Assembly: GCA_031286695.1 (NCBI GenBank)
Contig: JAITTY010000010.1
Coordinates: 124,001 to 188,000 of the forward strand
DNA length: 64,000 bases
From: Sphingobacterium sp.
Lineage (GTDB): Bacteria; Bacteroidota; Bacteroidia; Sphingobacteriales; Sphingobacteriaceae
Reading direction: 5' to 3'
Made by a program: the position numbers and the translations under genes. Positions 1-8,900 of this stretch are shown one piece after another (the stretch's first letter is position 1; each line of letters begins with the position of its first letter). The notes below the pieces were generated by a model. That model had not been told where the DNA came from. It did no database searches and saw only the letters and a program-made list of their open reading frames with translations.

Positions 1-166
1 ACGAAACTTCTTTGGAATATTGGAGGTAAAAGCTGTCAAATTTAGCCAGAAGATCGGCACTAGGATTAGTGGTCAGCAGGACAATTAATTGTCGCTCCTG
101 TTCTGGACTAAGTTTATTTTCGAGATAGTCTTTAACTAAGTTTTCAAACTCAGAATTGGTCATCAT
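1..166 (-). CDS. FecR-type anti-sigma factor, N-terminal fragment
   Basis: Reading the minus strand from ATG at 166 gives 55 residues beginning MMTNSEFENLVKDYLENKLS and continuing off the left edge. This is the short helical cytoplasmic region found at the start of FecR-like anti-sigma factors in Bacteroidota, which holds an ECF sigma factor inactive until an outer-membrane SusC/TonB receptor signals. The membrane segment and FecR domain are not in the window. It lies 45 bp downstream of the ECF sigma gene at 212-805 on the same strand, the usual sigma then anti-sigma order. A second ATG directly follows the first (163), so the exact start is uncertain by one codon. Identity rests mainly on position and on similarity to the start of the complete FecR at 39286-40548. 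Confidence 0.7.
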   Translation of the reverse strand, partial: MMTNSEFENLVKDYLENKLSPEQERQLIVLLTTNPSADLLAKFDSFYLQYSKEVS

Positions 167-211
167 AATAGTGGTCTTTATTATAAGAACAATATTGTGC
201 AGGGGTAAGGA

Positions 212-805
212 CTAGTCGATGAAAAAAAAAGTGAAAAATAATAGGGGATAGATAATAGAAGAATCTCCAGGCCTTCGTTTGAGTTCTTCTTTGATAAATT
301 TTAAAGAAGACACCAAATGATTTTTTACGGTATTTGTGGAAATGGATAATTGTTGCGCTATTTCCTGGTGTGACAGTCCCTCGAATCGACTCATACGGAA
401 TACGAGCTGCTGTTTTGTGGGGAGCTTTTGAACCAATTGTTCCAGCGCTTCATTCACTTCTTTGTCCGCCAAAGGGTCTTGTTCAAAAATGCAATCATGA
501 GATCCTTCGGAGCGTAGGGGTTCAAAGAGACTATGGTATCTTTTAAGCTGTTTGAGCCTATTGAAACATTTATTTCGACTGATTACATAGATAAATGTCC
601 GAATATTACTGTCTACATCTATTTTTTCTCTTGAATCCCATAGCTGGAGAAAGGTATCCTGTACAATTTCTTCCGCAACGTGCTCATCCTTTAAAATATG
701 AAGAGCAAATTGGTAAACCATTTGCGCATATTTATCATAAAGTACCTTCAAGGCAATTTGATTACCCCGGGATAATTCGTACAATATGGCCATGTTGTCT
801 TTCAA
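212..805 (-). CDS. ECF RNA polymerase sigma factor (FecI-like)
   Basis: A 197-residue sigma-70-family protein of the extracytoplasmic-function type. Region 2 spans about residues 20-85 (core-binding signature around AEEIVQDTFLQLWDSREKI, then the melting segment IRTFIYVISRNKCFNRLK). Region 4 spans about 118-172, with the helix-turn-helix GLSHQEIAQQLSISTNTVKNH. There is no region 1 or 3, as expected for ECF factors. It would direct transcription of a PUL beyond the left edge, controlled by the anti-sigma factor encoded just downstream. The hydrophobic C-terminus (YPLLFFTFFFID) also occurs in related Bacteroidota sigma factors, including the one at 38622-39221, which ends SSLLLALLLYSTK. An in-frame ATG at codon 5 is an alternative start. 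Confidence 0.93.
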   Translation of the reverse strand: MKDNMAILYELSRGNQIALKVLYDKYAQMVYQFALHILKDEHVAEEIVQDTFLQLWDSREKIDVDSNIRTFIYVISRNKCFNRLKQLKRYHSLFEPLRSEGSHDCIFEQDPLADKEVNEALEQLVQKLPTKQQLVFRMSRFEGLSHQEIAQQLSISTNTVKNHLVSSLKFIKEELKRRPGDSSIIYPLLFFTFFFID

Positions 806-888
806 ATGCTGTTATAAATGTTGTGTATAGCGTGTCTAGATAACTCGACTATCACACCTGGTTAGATGTTTGCTTTATTTAACTGAGC

Positions 889-931
889 TATTCTTCACGA
901 ATTTCGGCTGTTAAGAACTTCGTGAAGAATA
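889..931. repeat. 13-bp inverted repeat between GH110 and ECF sigma genes
   Basis: Arms 889-901 (core ATTCTTCACGAA) and 919-931 (core TTCGTGAAGAAT) pair perfectly around a 17-nt loop. It sits 20 bp after the GH110 stop and upstream of the sigma gene, so it could end GH110 transcription. No T-run follows in either direction, so a classical intrinsic terminator is not certain. The rest of the 806-950 gap shows nothing clear. Confidence 0.45.
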
Positions 932-950
932 TACTAAGATAGTAAAATCT

Positions 951-2780
951 CTATTGATCTAATGTCTGCAAGTCACTTTTCTTGCCGTTGACCGTATTGT
1001 TTGAGACGTTGCTGTGTGTGACACGTTCAAAAAATAGGGGCTTTTTGTTCCAATGAAAAGCTGGATATTCCTGGTTGGTTTTGATCCTATTGTTGCGAAA
1101 CACCAATCCATCCACAGACTTCGCATAGAGAATGGGCTTGTCGAAAGTTTCGAAGAGATTGTCTTCAATAATGATATGGCTATGGAAGTATTTTTGCTGG
1201 TTTTTTAAATTCGGAATTTCAGGATAGATCGATATAATCGCATTGGTAAATTGGAACATATTGGTCAAGGCATTGATAAACGTATTGTTACGGATGCGAA
1301 TATCGTGACAGCTGCCAGTTTCATACCAGCCGTTGGCATCACCGCAAAGGAGAATGGCGGTACCCGAAGTATGATCAAAAAGATTGTTTTCTACAAGGGT
1401 CTTTTTTGGCGTGCTGAATAAAGCACCACGTGCCCTGTTATGACGTATGGTATTGCCGCTGAATACAACGCTTGGTGTCCAGGTAAGATTTTCGATGCCA
1501 ATATCCATTTTTGCCGGATCAATAGCAGGGTCCAGCGGTTTGCTTAACGTAATCTTGAATTCGCGGGTAGGGTCTGTGGCCTTATCGCGTAGGACGGTGA
1601 TGGATTGGATCTTATTTTTCTGGTCCCAGAGTTCCATCGTCTTTGATCGTATAAACTGGACGGTATCACCGCTATAACCCCAGTCAAAACCATACGACTG
1701 ATCGTGCATATAACGACCGATCAAGGTTTTGTCGTCCAGTCGTTTGGTAATTTTGAGGTAAGTACCGTGTATATTGATGGCATCATCCATCATATTTTCG
1801 TAGAGTCCGTTTTTCGATACAATAACTCCCTTGCAACCCGAAAAATGCGTTGCATCTGCCTGAGCTGTAAAATAGCGCGGATCTTGATCGTTGCGAAGTG
1901 CAATTCGGAAACCTTCTAAGGTGATGTTGTCCGTTAATTGAGCTAGCAAACCCATGCCTTCGGCGTAATGGACGGAGATATTTTCAAGCCGTATATTTTT
2001 TCCTTTATGGACAAATATGCCCGGATTGGGACGAAATCCAGCGCGCATGGCAACGACGGTACCCGGTATAAGCTTGCTGTTCTTCCATTGCTGGGCTTGT
2101 ATGATTCCTGGAGAAAGTTCCTTGACTTTGGCTGTGCCCACGCGAATATCACTTGTATTATAGACAATGCGTTTGGTTTTTTCTTCGAAGGCAATGCCAG
2201 ATGTTGGCTTGAGTTCCCAACCTTCGCCGGTATTGTAAAAGGTGCTGTCCTTGATTTTATAAGTTACCCAAGGGGCGGTTTGATAGGTTATTGTACCGTT
2301 GATCGTATCGTTTTGTAGGATCTTAACCTGACAGATCTGAGGGCGCTCAAAATCAATATGGATATTTTTCAGAGTTAAATTTTTGTTTTCTATCAATGCA
2401 ATCGGCAGCATCCTGCCATGATAAATAAAATCGGAGCCTTGTCCGTCGATCGTCATATTGTCACATTGCTCGAATGCCATACCTACAGTCTTGGGATTGT
2501 CCTGATCGTGATTGGAGATATAATACGTCCTGGTCAATGCACCTTCAGGGTGGAAGTCATAACGTCCCTTTTTGAATTTTAAGACAATAGACTGTTTTTT
2601 ATTGGTTTTGCCGAGAATGGATTGAATGGCCTTATTGACTGATGGAGTACTATTGGTGCCTGTATTTGGAAGCACACCATAGTTTGACAGATCAATGATC
2701 TTTGGAGTAAGCTGTGCCTGGCTGTGTATATGAAAAAAAATAGAGATAATGATAAGGAGGCAGGATTTTAAGAGATTCAT
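951..2780 (-). CDS. GH110 alpha-1,3-galactosidase (right-handed beta-helix)
   Basis: A 609-residue secreted protein with a signal peptide (about residues 1-23, ending HSQAQ). The body is a right-handed parallel beta-helix. Residues about 303-343 carry the GH110 hallmark: D309 in ADATHFSGCKG followed 23-24 residues later by the acidic pair D332-D333 in NMMDDAINIHGTYL. That spacing fits what I recall of the active-site aspartates of characterised GH110 enzymes. GH110 enzymes invert the anomeric centre and release terminal alpha-1,3-linked galactose, as in blood-group B and linear alpha-Gal structures; plant or algal substrates are possible here. The gene is divergent from the SARP-like regulator at 3044 and shares a 263-bp promoter region with it, which suggests it belongs to that PUL. 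Family length is about 600, so it is full-length. The specific linkage is inferred. Confidence 0.85.
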   Translation of the reverse strand: MNLLKSCLLIIISIFFHIHSQAQLTPKIIDLSNYGVLPNTGTNSTPSVNKAIQSILGKTNKKQSIVLKFKKGRYDFHPEGALTRTYYISNHDQDNPKTVGMAFEQCDNMTIDGQGSDFIYHGRMLPIALIENKNLTLKNIHIDFERPQICQVKILQNDTINGTITYQTAPWVTYKIKDSTFYNTGEGWELKPTSGIAFEEKTKRIVYNTSDIRVGTAKVKELSPGIIQAQQWKNSKLIPGTVVAMRAGFRPNPGIFVHKGKNIRLENISVHYAEGMGLLAQLTDNITLEGFRIALRNDQDPRYFTAQADATHFSGCKGVIVSKNGLYENMMDDAINIHGTYLKITKRLDDKTLIGRYMHDQSYGFDWGYSGDTVQFIRSKTMELWDQKNKIQSITVLRDKATDPTREFKITLSKPLDPAIDPAKMDIGIENLTWTPSVVFSGNTIRHNRARGALFSTPKKTLVENNLFDHTSGTAILLCGDANGWYETGSCHDIRIRNNTFINALTNMFQFTNAIISIYPEIPNLKNQQKYFHSHIIIEDNLFETFDKPILYAKSVDGLVFRNNRIKTNQEYPAFHWNKKPLFFERVTHSNVSNNTVNGKKSDLQTLDQ

Positions 2781-2981
2781 GATGAATACATTAGAATGAA
2801 TTGGTTTACGCTTGCTTTTTCCTTGTCGGATTAGGCTTGTCGAAGATAGGTAATATCCCTTAATATCCCAATGATGGTGTTAAGCGTAGCGATATTTTTA
2901 CGCGCCTGAAACTAGGAATTGTAGGATTTTGGATTGTAAGCTCTACGCTGTAAATCGTCTCGGGAATTGGCAGGCAATAGT

Positions 2982-3022
2982 GATAGAAATTTTAGATTTC
3001 TATCTAAAATTTTATATTTTTG
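2982..3022 (+). promoter_or_regulatory. Promoter with overlapping inverted repeats before the SARP-like regulator
   Basis: A perfect Bacteroidota -7 match, TATTTTTG (3015-3022), is preceded after 20 bp by TTTA (2991-2994), one mismatch from the -33 TTTG. The ATG-less gene begins with GTG at 3044. Two inverted repeats overlap the -33 to -15 zone. One is GATAGAAAT (2982-2990) with ATTTCTATC (2996-3004); the other is AAATTTTAGA (2987-2996) with TCTAAAATTT (3003-3012). They share bases and cannot both form. Binding by a regulator, possibly self-regulation, is inference. The remainder of the 2781-3043 gap should also hold the minus-strand GH110 promoter, which I could not place. Confidence 0.5.
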
Positions 3023-3043
3023 AAATCAGGCTTAATCTAAATT

Positions 3044-5647
3044 GTGAAGAAAAAATCAAGACATCTTTTTCTGTTTTTGTTGTTTATACTAATCTATCAG
3101 ATTGGATCAGCACAATATGGATTGGAGTTTGCCAGCCATAATATGGAGGCAGACAAGCGGACGAGCCTGCAGATAGGGGCTAAGGAATCCATTTCATTCC
3201 AGCACAAACTATCCATTTCCTTTGATCTTTCTTTTTTGCCGTTCCAGCAAGACTATTTCGGCTATATTTTTCGCCTGATTACTGACGATGGGGTCAATAT
3301 TGATCTGATATATGACCGGAGACTAGATCAGGATAAGCATTTTAAATTGGTCGTGGGGGAGGATTTTACACCTGTCTCCTTCAATATTACACCTCTGCAA
3401 CTGTATTATAACTGGACTCCTATGCGGCTGGAACTGGATGCAGATAGACAGCAGATCTCGTTTGTATGTAGTGGAAAGCGTTATGCCTATCCGTTAAAAA
3501 GACGTTTTGCATCTCAATTTAAACTGGTATTCGGGGCGACCGCGATCAAAAACTTCCAGGCTATGGATGTGCCGCCGATGCGTTTAAAGGATATTCGAAT
3601 AGGAGAAAACGATAAACCTAAATTCTATTGGCCACTGGATGAATCCATAGGAACAAAGAGTTTGGATGCGCAGCGAAAAAATACGGCTGAAATCAATAAT
3701 CCCATTTGGATTAAGCGGCAACGCAGTGAATGGAAAATGCAATCTTCTTTTTCCTTGGAAGGGCAGGCAAGCGTGGCTTTCGACAAGAACGATGAGACCG
3801 TATTTTTTGTTGGTACAAAGCGTCTTATGATCGGAAAGGTTGGCGGCAATGAAGTAAGATCCCAAGAATATGCGGATGGGAAGCTCTTACTCGTCAATGG
3901 CAGCCAATCGCTTTTTGATCCGATCAAAAAGAGCGTCTTGAATATCTCCATCGACCAAAAAATTGTCACAGCTTATGATTCCACCAGTCGAACATGGAAT
4001 AAACAATTTGATTTTCCCGCAGTAGGCACAAACTATTGGCTGTTCAATAAATATTTTAGTTCGTCCGACACGAGTATCTATATGATCGGAGGCTATGGAC
4101 ATTTTAAATACAAAGCGGGCGTATTGCGTTATCATTTGCCGACACAATCTTGGGATAGCATTCCGTTTGCAGGTGATGAGATATTTCCGCATTACCTGGC
4201 CGGAATGGGGCAGGGTAGGGATGGCGTTTACTTAGCTGGCGGCTATGGTAGTTCTAGTGGTGATCAAATGTTGAATCCCCGGATTTCCAATGATTTTCTT
4301 AAGCTTGATTTTCAAGGACGGAAAGCGCTTAAGTTGTACGAGTTCTCGTCAGTATTCTCAGATATGGTATGGGCCAATAGTTTGGTCGTAGATGACAACA
4401 GTGGTCTATTTTACGGATTGATCTTCCCAAACAATAAATTCAAAACACATTTGCAGCTGGTAGCAAGTAATCTGAAAAATACACAGTATCAATTTCTGGG
4501 TAGTACTATACCTTTCGATTTTCACGATATTCGATCTTTCGCCGATCTGTATTATGCGCCGAAGTCAAAATCTTTTGTTGCGGTAACCCTGTTTTATGAC
4601 GACAAAACTGATCTTACCAAAGTGAGTATTTATACCTTGCTGGCACCGCCTTTACCGTCTGAACAGGGTATCATGCCTTTGGCTAAGCCTGCGCTGCTTA
4701 AATACAGCCTTTATGCCCTCGCTGTAATGGGATTATCGCTCTTGATCTGGTGGTATCGAAAAAGAAGCAAGCAAAAAAAACAAATTATTTCAGTCATGGA
4801 AACCGATAAAATAGGAGAGCCGCACCTACAAGCAGCTCCCTTGAAGGAGACTGAACAAGATAAGAGCGGGCAATTGGTACATCTTCCGCAACCCAAGAAA
4901 GTGGCCAAGGGATTTGAAACCCGACATGGCGCCGGAATCTATCTTTTCGGTGGCGATCTACAGATTGTGGATCTTGCCGGAAAAGAAATCACCAAGAAGT
5001 TTTCGCCATTGCTTAAAGAAATGCTGCTGATTTTTATTCTCTATACTGTACGATGGGAGCGAGGAATTAGCTCCGAAAAGCTGACTGAGCTATTTTGGTC
5101 CGATAAGAGCCAGTCCAGTGCACGCAATAATCGCTCAGTGAACATCGCCAAGCTCAATAGTCTACTCGAACAATTGGGCGATTTTAGGGTGACCAAAAAA
5201 AGTGGTTATTGGTGCATAGAGCCAATGGATACAGTGTATATCGATTACCTTCGCTTCAGCAGGATGGTATCCAATAAAAAACATTTTACAGAAACTGAAA
5301 TTAGAGAATTACTCGATATAATCGACAAAGGCGGCTTCCTTTTCGAAGTGGACTATGAGTGGCTTGATAACTTTAAGAGTGAAATGTCTATTCTGGTGCT
5401 CACAACATTGGGCAATTTTATTGAAAACCTGAATGTACAGGATAATGCTGAACTGATTATTGAGATCTGTAATAAGATATTCTATTTTGATGAGATCAAT
5501 GAGGAAGCGATGGTTCATAAATGCCGTTCGTTGTTGCAGCTAGGCTATCACAGCCTGGCCTTACAGTGCTATGAGAATTTCTGTCAGATCTATGCTCGTT
5601 TATATGGTGAAGCTTACCCCAAAAGTTTTAAGGACTGCTTAGATTAA
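3044..5647 (+). CDS. Membrane-tethered regulator: signal peptide, LamG-like and Kelch-like sensor, SARP-like DNA-binding domain
   Basis: An 867-residue protein starting at GTG 3044; this start gives a proper signal peptide (KKKSRHLFLFLLFILIYQIG, cleaved near SAQ), and the next ATG is 32 codons on. Residues about 30-200 look like a concanavalin/LamG-like beta-sandwich. Residues about 230-540 carry spaced blades (GKVGGNE, IYMIGGYGHF, VYLAGGYGS) like Kelch/galactose-oxidase propellers. One transmembrane helix follows at about 551-570 (YALAVMGLSLLIWWYRKR) with a positive inner flank. The cytoplasmic part from about 627 (GIYLFGGDLQIVD) holds a winged-helix of the OmpR/SARP kind (GISSEKLTELFWSD, then SARNNRSVNIAKLNSLLEQL) and an alpha-helical region to 867. 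It appears to sense a ligand outside the inner membrane and act on DNA directly, with no kinase. It lies directly upstream of SusC and is probably its activator. The ligand and targets are unknown. Confidence 0.75.
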   Translation: MKKKSRHLFLFLLFILIYQIGSAQYGLEFASHNMEADKRTSLQIGAKESISFQHKLSISFDLSFLPFQQDYFGYIFRLITDDGVNIDLIYDRRLDQDKHFKLVVGEDFTPVSFNITPLQLYYNWTPMRLELDADRQQISFVCSGKRYAYPLKRRFASQFKLVFGATAIKNFQAMDVPPMRLKDIRIGENDKPKFYWPLDESIGTKSLDAQRKNTAEINNPIWIKRQRSEWKMQSSFSLEGQASVAFDKNDETVFFVGTKRLMIGKVGGNEVRSQEYADGKLLLVNGSQSLFDPIKKSVLNISIDQKIVTAYDSTSRTWNKQFDFPAVGTNYWLFNKYFSSSDTSIYMIGGYGHFKYKAGVLRYHLPTQSWDSIPFAGDEIFPHYLAGMGQGRDGVYLAGGYGSSSGDQMLNPRISNDFLKLDFQGRKALKLYEFSSVFSDMVWANSLVVDDNSGLFYGLIFPNNKFKTHLQLVASNLKNTQYQFLGSTIPFDFHDIRSFADLYYAPKSKSFVAVTLFYDDKTDLTKVSIYTLLAPPLPSEQGIMPLAKPALLKYSLYALAVMGLSLLIWWYRKRSKQKKQIISVMETDKIGEPHLQAAPLKETEQDKSGQLVHLPQPKKVAKGFETRHGAGIYLFGGDLQIVDLAGKEITKKFSPLLKEMLLIFILYTVRWERGISSEKLTELFWSDKSQSSARNNRSVNIAKLNSLLEQLGDFRVTKKSGYWCIEPMDTVYIDYLRFSRMVSNKKHFTETEIRELLDIIDKGGFLFEVDYEWLDNFKSEMSILVLTTLGNFIENLNVQDNAELIIEICNKIFYFDEINEEAMVHKCRSLLQLGYHSLALQCYENFCQIYARLYGEAYPKSFKDCLD

Positions 5648-5685
5648 AAAAAAATATTTAAATTTTAATATATTGATATACAGTT

Positions 5686-5755
5686 GTTAATGGTGTTTTT
5701 TGGTGCCTGTTAATCTTCTGTTAATCTTCTATTATACCCTCCGCCAATATATTCG
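5686..5755 (+). promoter_or_regulatory. Direct-repeat activator sites and candidate promoter before susC
   Basis: GTTAATCTTCT occurs twice in perfect tandem (5709-5719 and 5720-5730, period 11 bp). A third GTTAAT lies at 5686-5691, 23 bp before the first, about two helical turns. SARP activators are known to bind heptamer direct repeats spaced by about 11 or 22 bp near the promoter, and the gene just upstream has a SARP-like domain. A candidate -7 box TATATTCG (5748-5755, one mismatch from TAnnTTTG) begins 17 bp after the repeats. The repeats are seen; the binding is inferred. Confidence 0.5.
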
Positions 5756-5779
5756 TTTTCATACTTAATAACCAATCAA

Positions 5780-5821
5780 ATGAAAGCGAAAAATTCTCTT
5801 CAACTCTTCCCTAGGGAATAG
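5780..5821 (+). CDS. Possible 13-codon leader peptide before susC
   Basis: ATG at 5780 opens a short frame, MKAKNSLQLFPRE, with TAG at 5819-5821. It lies inside the predicted susC leader, about 25 bp after the candidate -7 box and just before the hairpin at 5829-5851. Its upstream context (AATAACCAAT at 5767-5776) is repeated before the true susC start (5885-5894), which suggests ribosomes may start here. It could be a regulatory upstream frame or simply chance; frames this short are common. Confidence 0.25.
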   Translation: MKAKNSLQLFPRE

Positions 5822-5828
5822 CGGTAAT

Positions 5829-5851
5829 GGACTGTTTGTAGCAAACAGGCC
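5829..5851 (+). other. Hairpin in the susC leader
   Basis: CTGTTTG (5832-5838) pairs with CAAACAG (5842-5848) around loop TAG, extended by GG/CC with one mismatch. It lies 8 bp after the short leader frame and 54 bp before the susC start. No T-run follows, so it is not a clear terminator. Confidence 0.4.
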
Positions 5852-5905
5852 TTCCGTCAGTACATAAACCTAATACATAATTCAATAACCAATTTAAAAC
5901 AATAC

Positions 5906-8900
5906 ATGAAAACAAACTTCATTTTTAATGAAAGGCCATTGCCGTGGAACAAGCTCCGTCGTTACCCTTGGCAATGGACATTGTCCTCGCTGCTGCTATT
6001 GTCTCCAATGGCAACCATCGCGCAGCAACAGCAGGTCGAGGGTAAGGTACAGACTTTAAATGATAAGCCGATCGCTGGGGCCTCCATTACAGACCTCCGT
6101 ACCGGGCAGACAACATCGTCTGATGGTCAGGGGCGCTTCAAGATTAACGCATCGCCGGGAGACAAACTCGTGATCACTTATGTAGGTTACCGCAAGACTG
6201 AAATGATCGTTGGGCAGCAACGTCTCATGGATGTATTGCTCAACGAAGATAATACAGACTTGGAAGAGGTCGTTGTGGTGGGCTACGGTACGCAGAAAAA
6301 GGCTTCGTTAACAGGAGCAATATCATCGGTGAACAATAAAGAAATTACGGTCACAAAAAATGAAAATGTGGTCAATATGTTAGCCGGTAAGATGCCCGGT
6401 GTGCGTATCAGCCAACAGTCGAGCCAACCGGGATCGTTTGAATCAAATATCGACATTCGCGGAATGGGTGAGCCTTTGATTGTGGTGGACGGAATCCCCC
6501 GGGATAAAGATTATCTGTCGCGCATGGATGCCAATGAAATCGAAAGTGTATCCGTATTAAAGGATGCTTCTGCAGCTGTTTACGGTGTGCGCTCGGCGAA
6601 TGGTGTTCTTTTGGTGACCACACGCCGGGGAAGCAATGAAGATGGAAACTTTGAAATAAACTATTCCTATAATCGTGCCTGGCAAAAGTTTCTTTATGTT
6701 CCCAATACGGTGGATGCCCTAGCTTATATGCAGCTTAAAAATGAACAGATAGGTCGCGATTTTAATAGCAATTATCCGGCGAAGATGCCTAATGTTTTTG
6801 GGCCAGCAGATTTTGAAGCGTATCAGAACGGCACAAAAAAGACATCCAATTATGTCGATGCGGCATTTGACAAAGTATCACCACAATACCAGCACAATCT
6901 TTCCATCAACGGTGGCGGCAAGAAAGTTAATTATTTCTTCAACCTGGGTCATATGGATCAGATGGGAGCCTACAAAAGCAAGAGCCTCAACTACAACCGC
7001 TGGAATTTCCGGTCCAACATCGATGCGCAGATTACGGATCGTCTGAAAGCATCCTTGGATCTGGGCGGTTATGCTGATGAGACCAACCAACCACGTACGG
7101 ATATCTGGGCGGTCTACAAACAGGCCTGGAGACAAAGACCTATTGTGCCGATTTATGTTAATGACAATCCCCTTTATCCGAATTTTGAGATGATCGATAA
7201 CGAAAATCCGGTCGTGGTAACGGACTCCAAACAGACTGGCTATCGTAAATTTTTACGTAAGCAATTCAACGGTATTATCGCTTTAGACTATAAAGTACCC
7301 TTTGTGGAAGGCTTAAATGCGAAGGCAACCTATAATTATGACTTCAAGTACAGTGACAACACGGATTTCAAAAAATCCTATTTTTTATATAGCTATACAC
7401 CACCGGTCTATGATGGTAACGGCCAGATTATAACTCCGGAAAAGTATAATGCACACGAGAAAAATGCCCCTACGACCGTGAGACGGAGTTCTTATCCGGA
7501 TACACATTCCCTGATGCAATTCTCGTTGAACTATAACCGTCGTTTTGCCGAAAAACATCAGGTCTCCGGTTTGTTGCTTTTCGTCGAAGAATATAACAAA
7601 TGGGACAGCTTCTATGCACAGCGGGAGATCATGGTTAATTCGGAATATCTATTTGCCGGTGAGGACAAGAACCAATTGGCAAATATGGAAGGTATTGGCG
7701 AACGTACAGCACGAGGTTTGGTCGGCAAGTTCAATTACGATTATTTGGGCAAATACATCGCGGAATTTAGTTTCCGCTATGATGGCTCATCTAAATTTCC
7801 AAAAGAATCGCGCTGGGGATTTTTCCCAGCTGCTTCGGTGGGCTGGCGTATTAGTGAGGAGAGCTTTATTAAAAATAACTACAGTTTCATTAATAACTTA
7901 AAAATAAGAGCATCCTACGGTAAGTTGGGGGATGACCGTTCGGCAGGTAATTACCCTTCAACCATCGTTGGTTATGCACTGGAACCCAATGAGACGGGGT
8001 GGATCTTTGGTGGAAACCTAGTGAATGGGGCCCTGCCTACAGCAATTCCTAATCCTAATCTCACTTGGTATACTTCCAAAACTGCTGACGTGGGTTTAGA
8101 TATGGATCTATGGAACGGCAAGCTGGGCTTGACTTTTGATTATTTTAACCGTAATCGCTCAGGCCTTCTAGCGACAAGCCTTGACTTGATCCCAGGTACC
8201 GTTGGCGCCAACCTACCGCAGGAAAATCTAGAAAGCGATCGCACTTTTGGCTATGAGCTCTCTTTGACCCATCGTAATAAGATCAATGATTTCAGTTACT
8301 TTATCAATGCGCAGGTATCTTCTACCAAGAGTCAATTTGTAAACCGTGTAGAATCAAAAGCGGGTAATTCGTACGACAATTGGCGTAACCGCAATTCCAA
8401 TCGCTATAAAGATATCTGGTGGGGCAAGGAATATGCTGGACAGTTTGGATCTTATGAACAGATTTATAACCACCCAACATTGGTAAGCAGCGGTACATTG
8501 CCTGGTGATTATTACTATCAGGACTGGAACGGTGATGGGGTAATCAACGATGCCGACAATCATCCTATTGCAACATACAACATGCCTTTGATCAACTATG
8601 GTTTTACGGTAGGCGGATCGTGGCGAGGTCTGGATCTGACGATGAATTTTCAGGGGGCAGCAAAAGTATATGTACAGTATAGTGAGGTACTGGCAGGACC
8701 ACTGCAGTTTGACGGCGGTGCTTTGACGCAGTTTTTGGATCGCTGGAGACCAGTTGATGCCGGTGCCGATCTATTTAACCCAAGCACACAATGGCTTGCT
8801 GGATATTATCCTTCTACTGGCTCAGCCATGGCCGAAGGAACCCGGGCAGTTCAAAATGCCTCCTATCTGCGTCTGAAAACCTTAGAACTGGGTTATTCTC

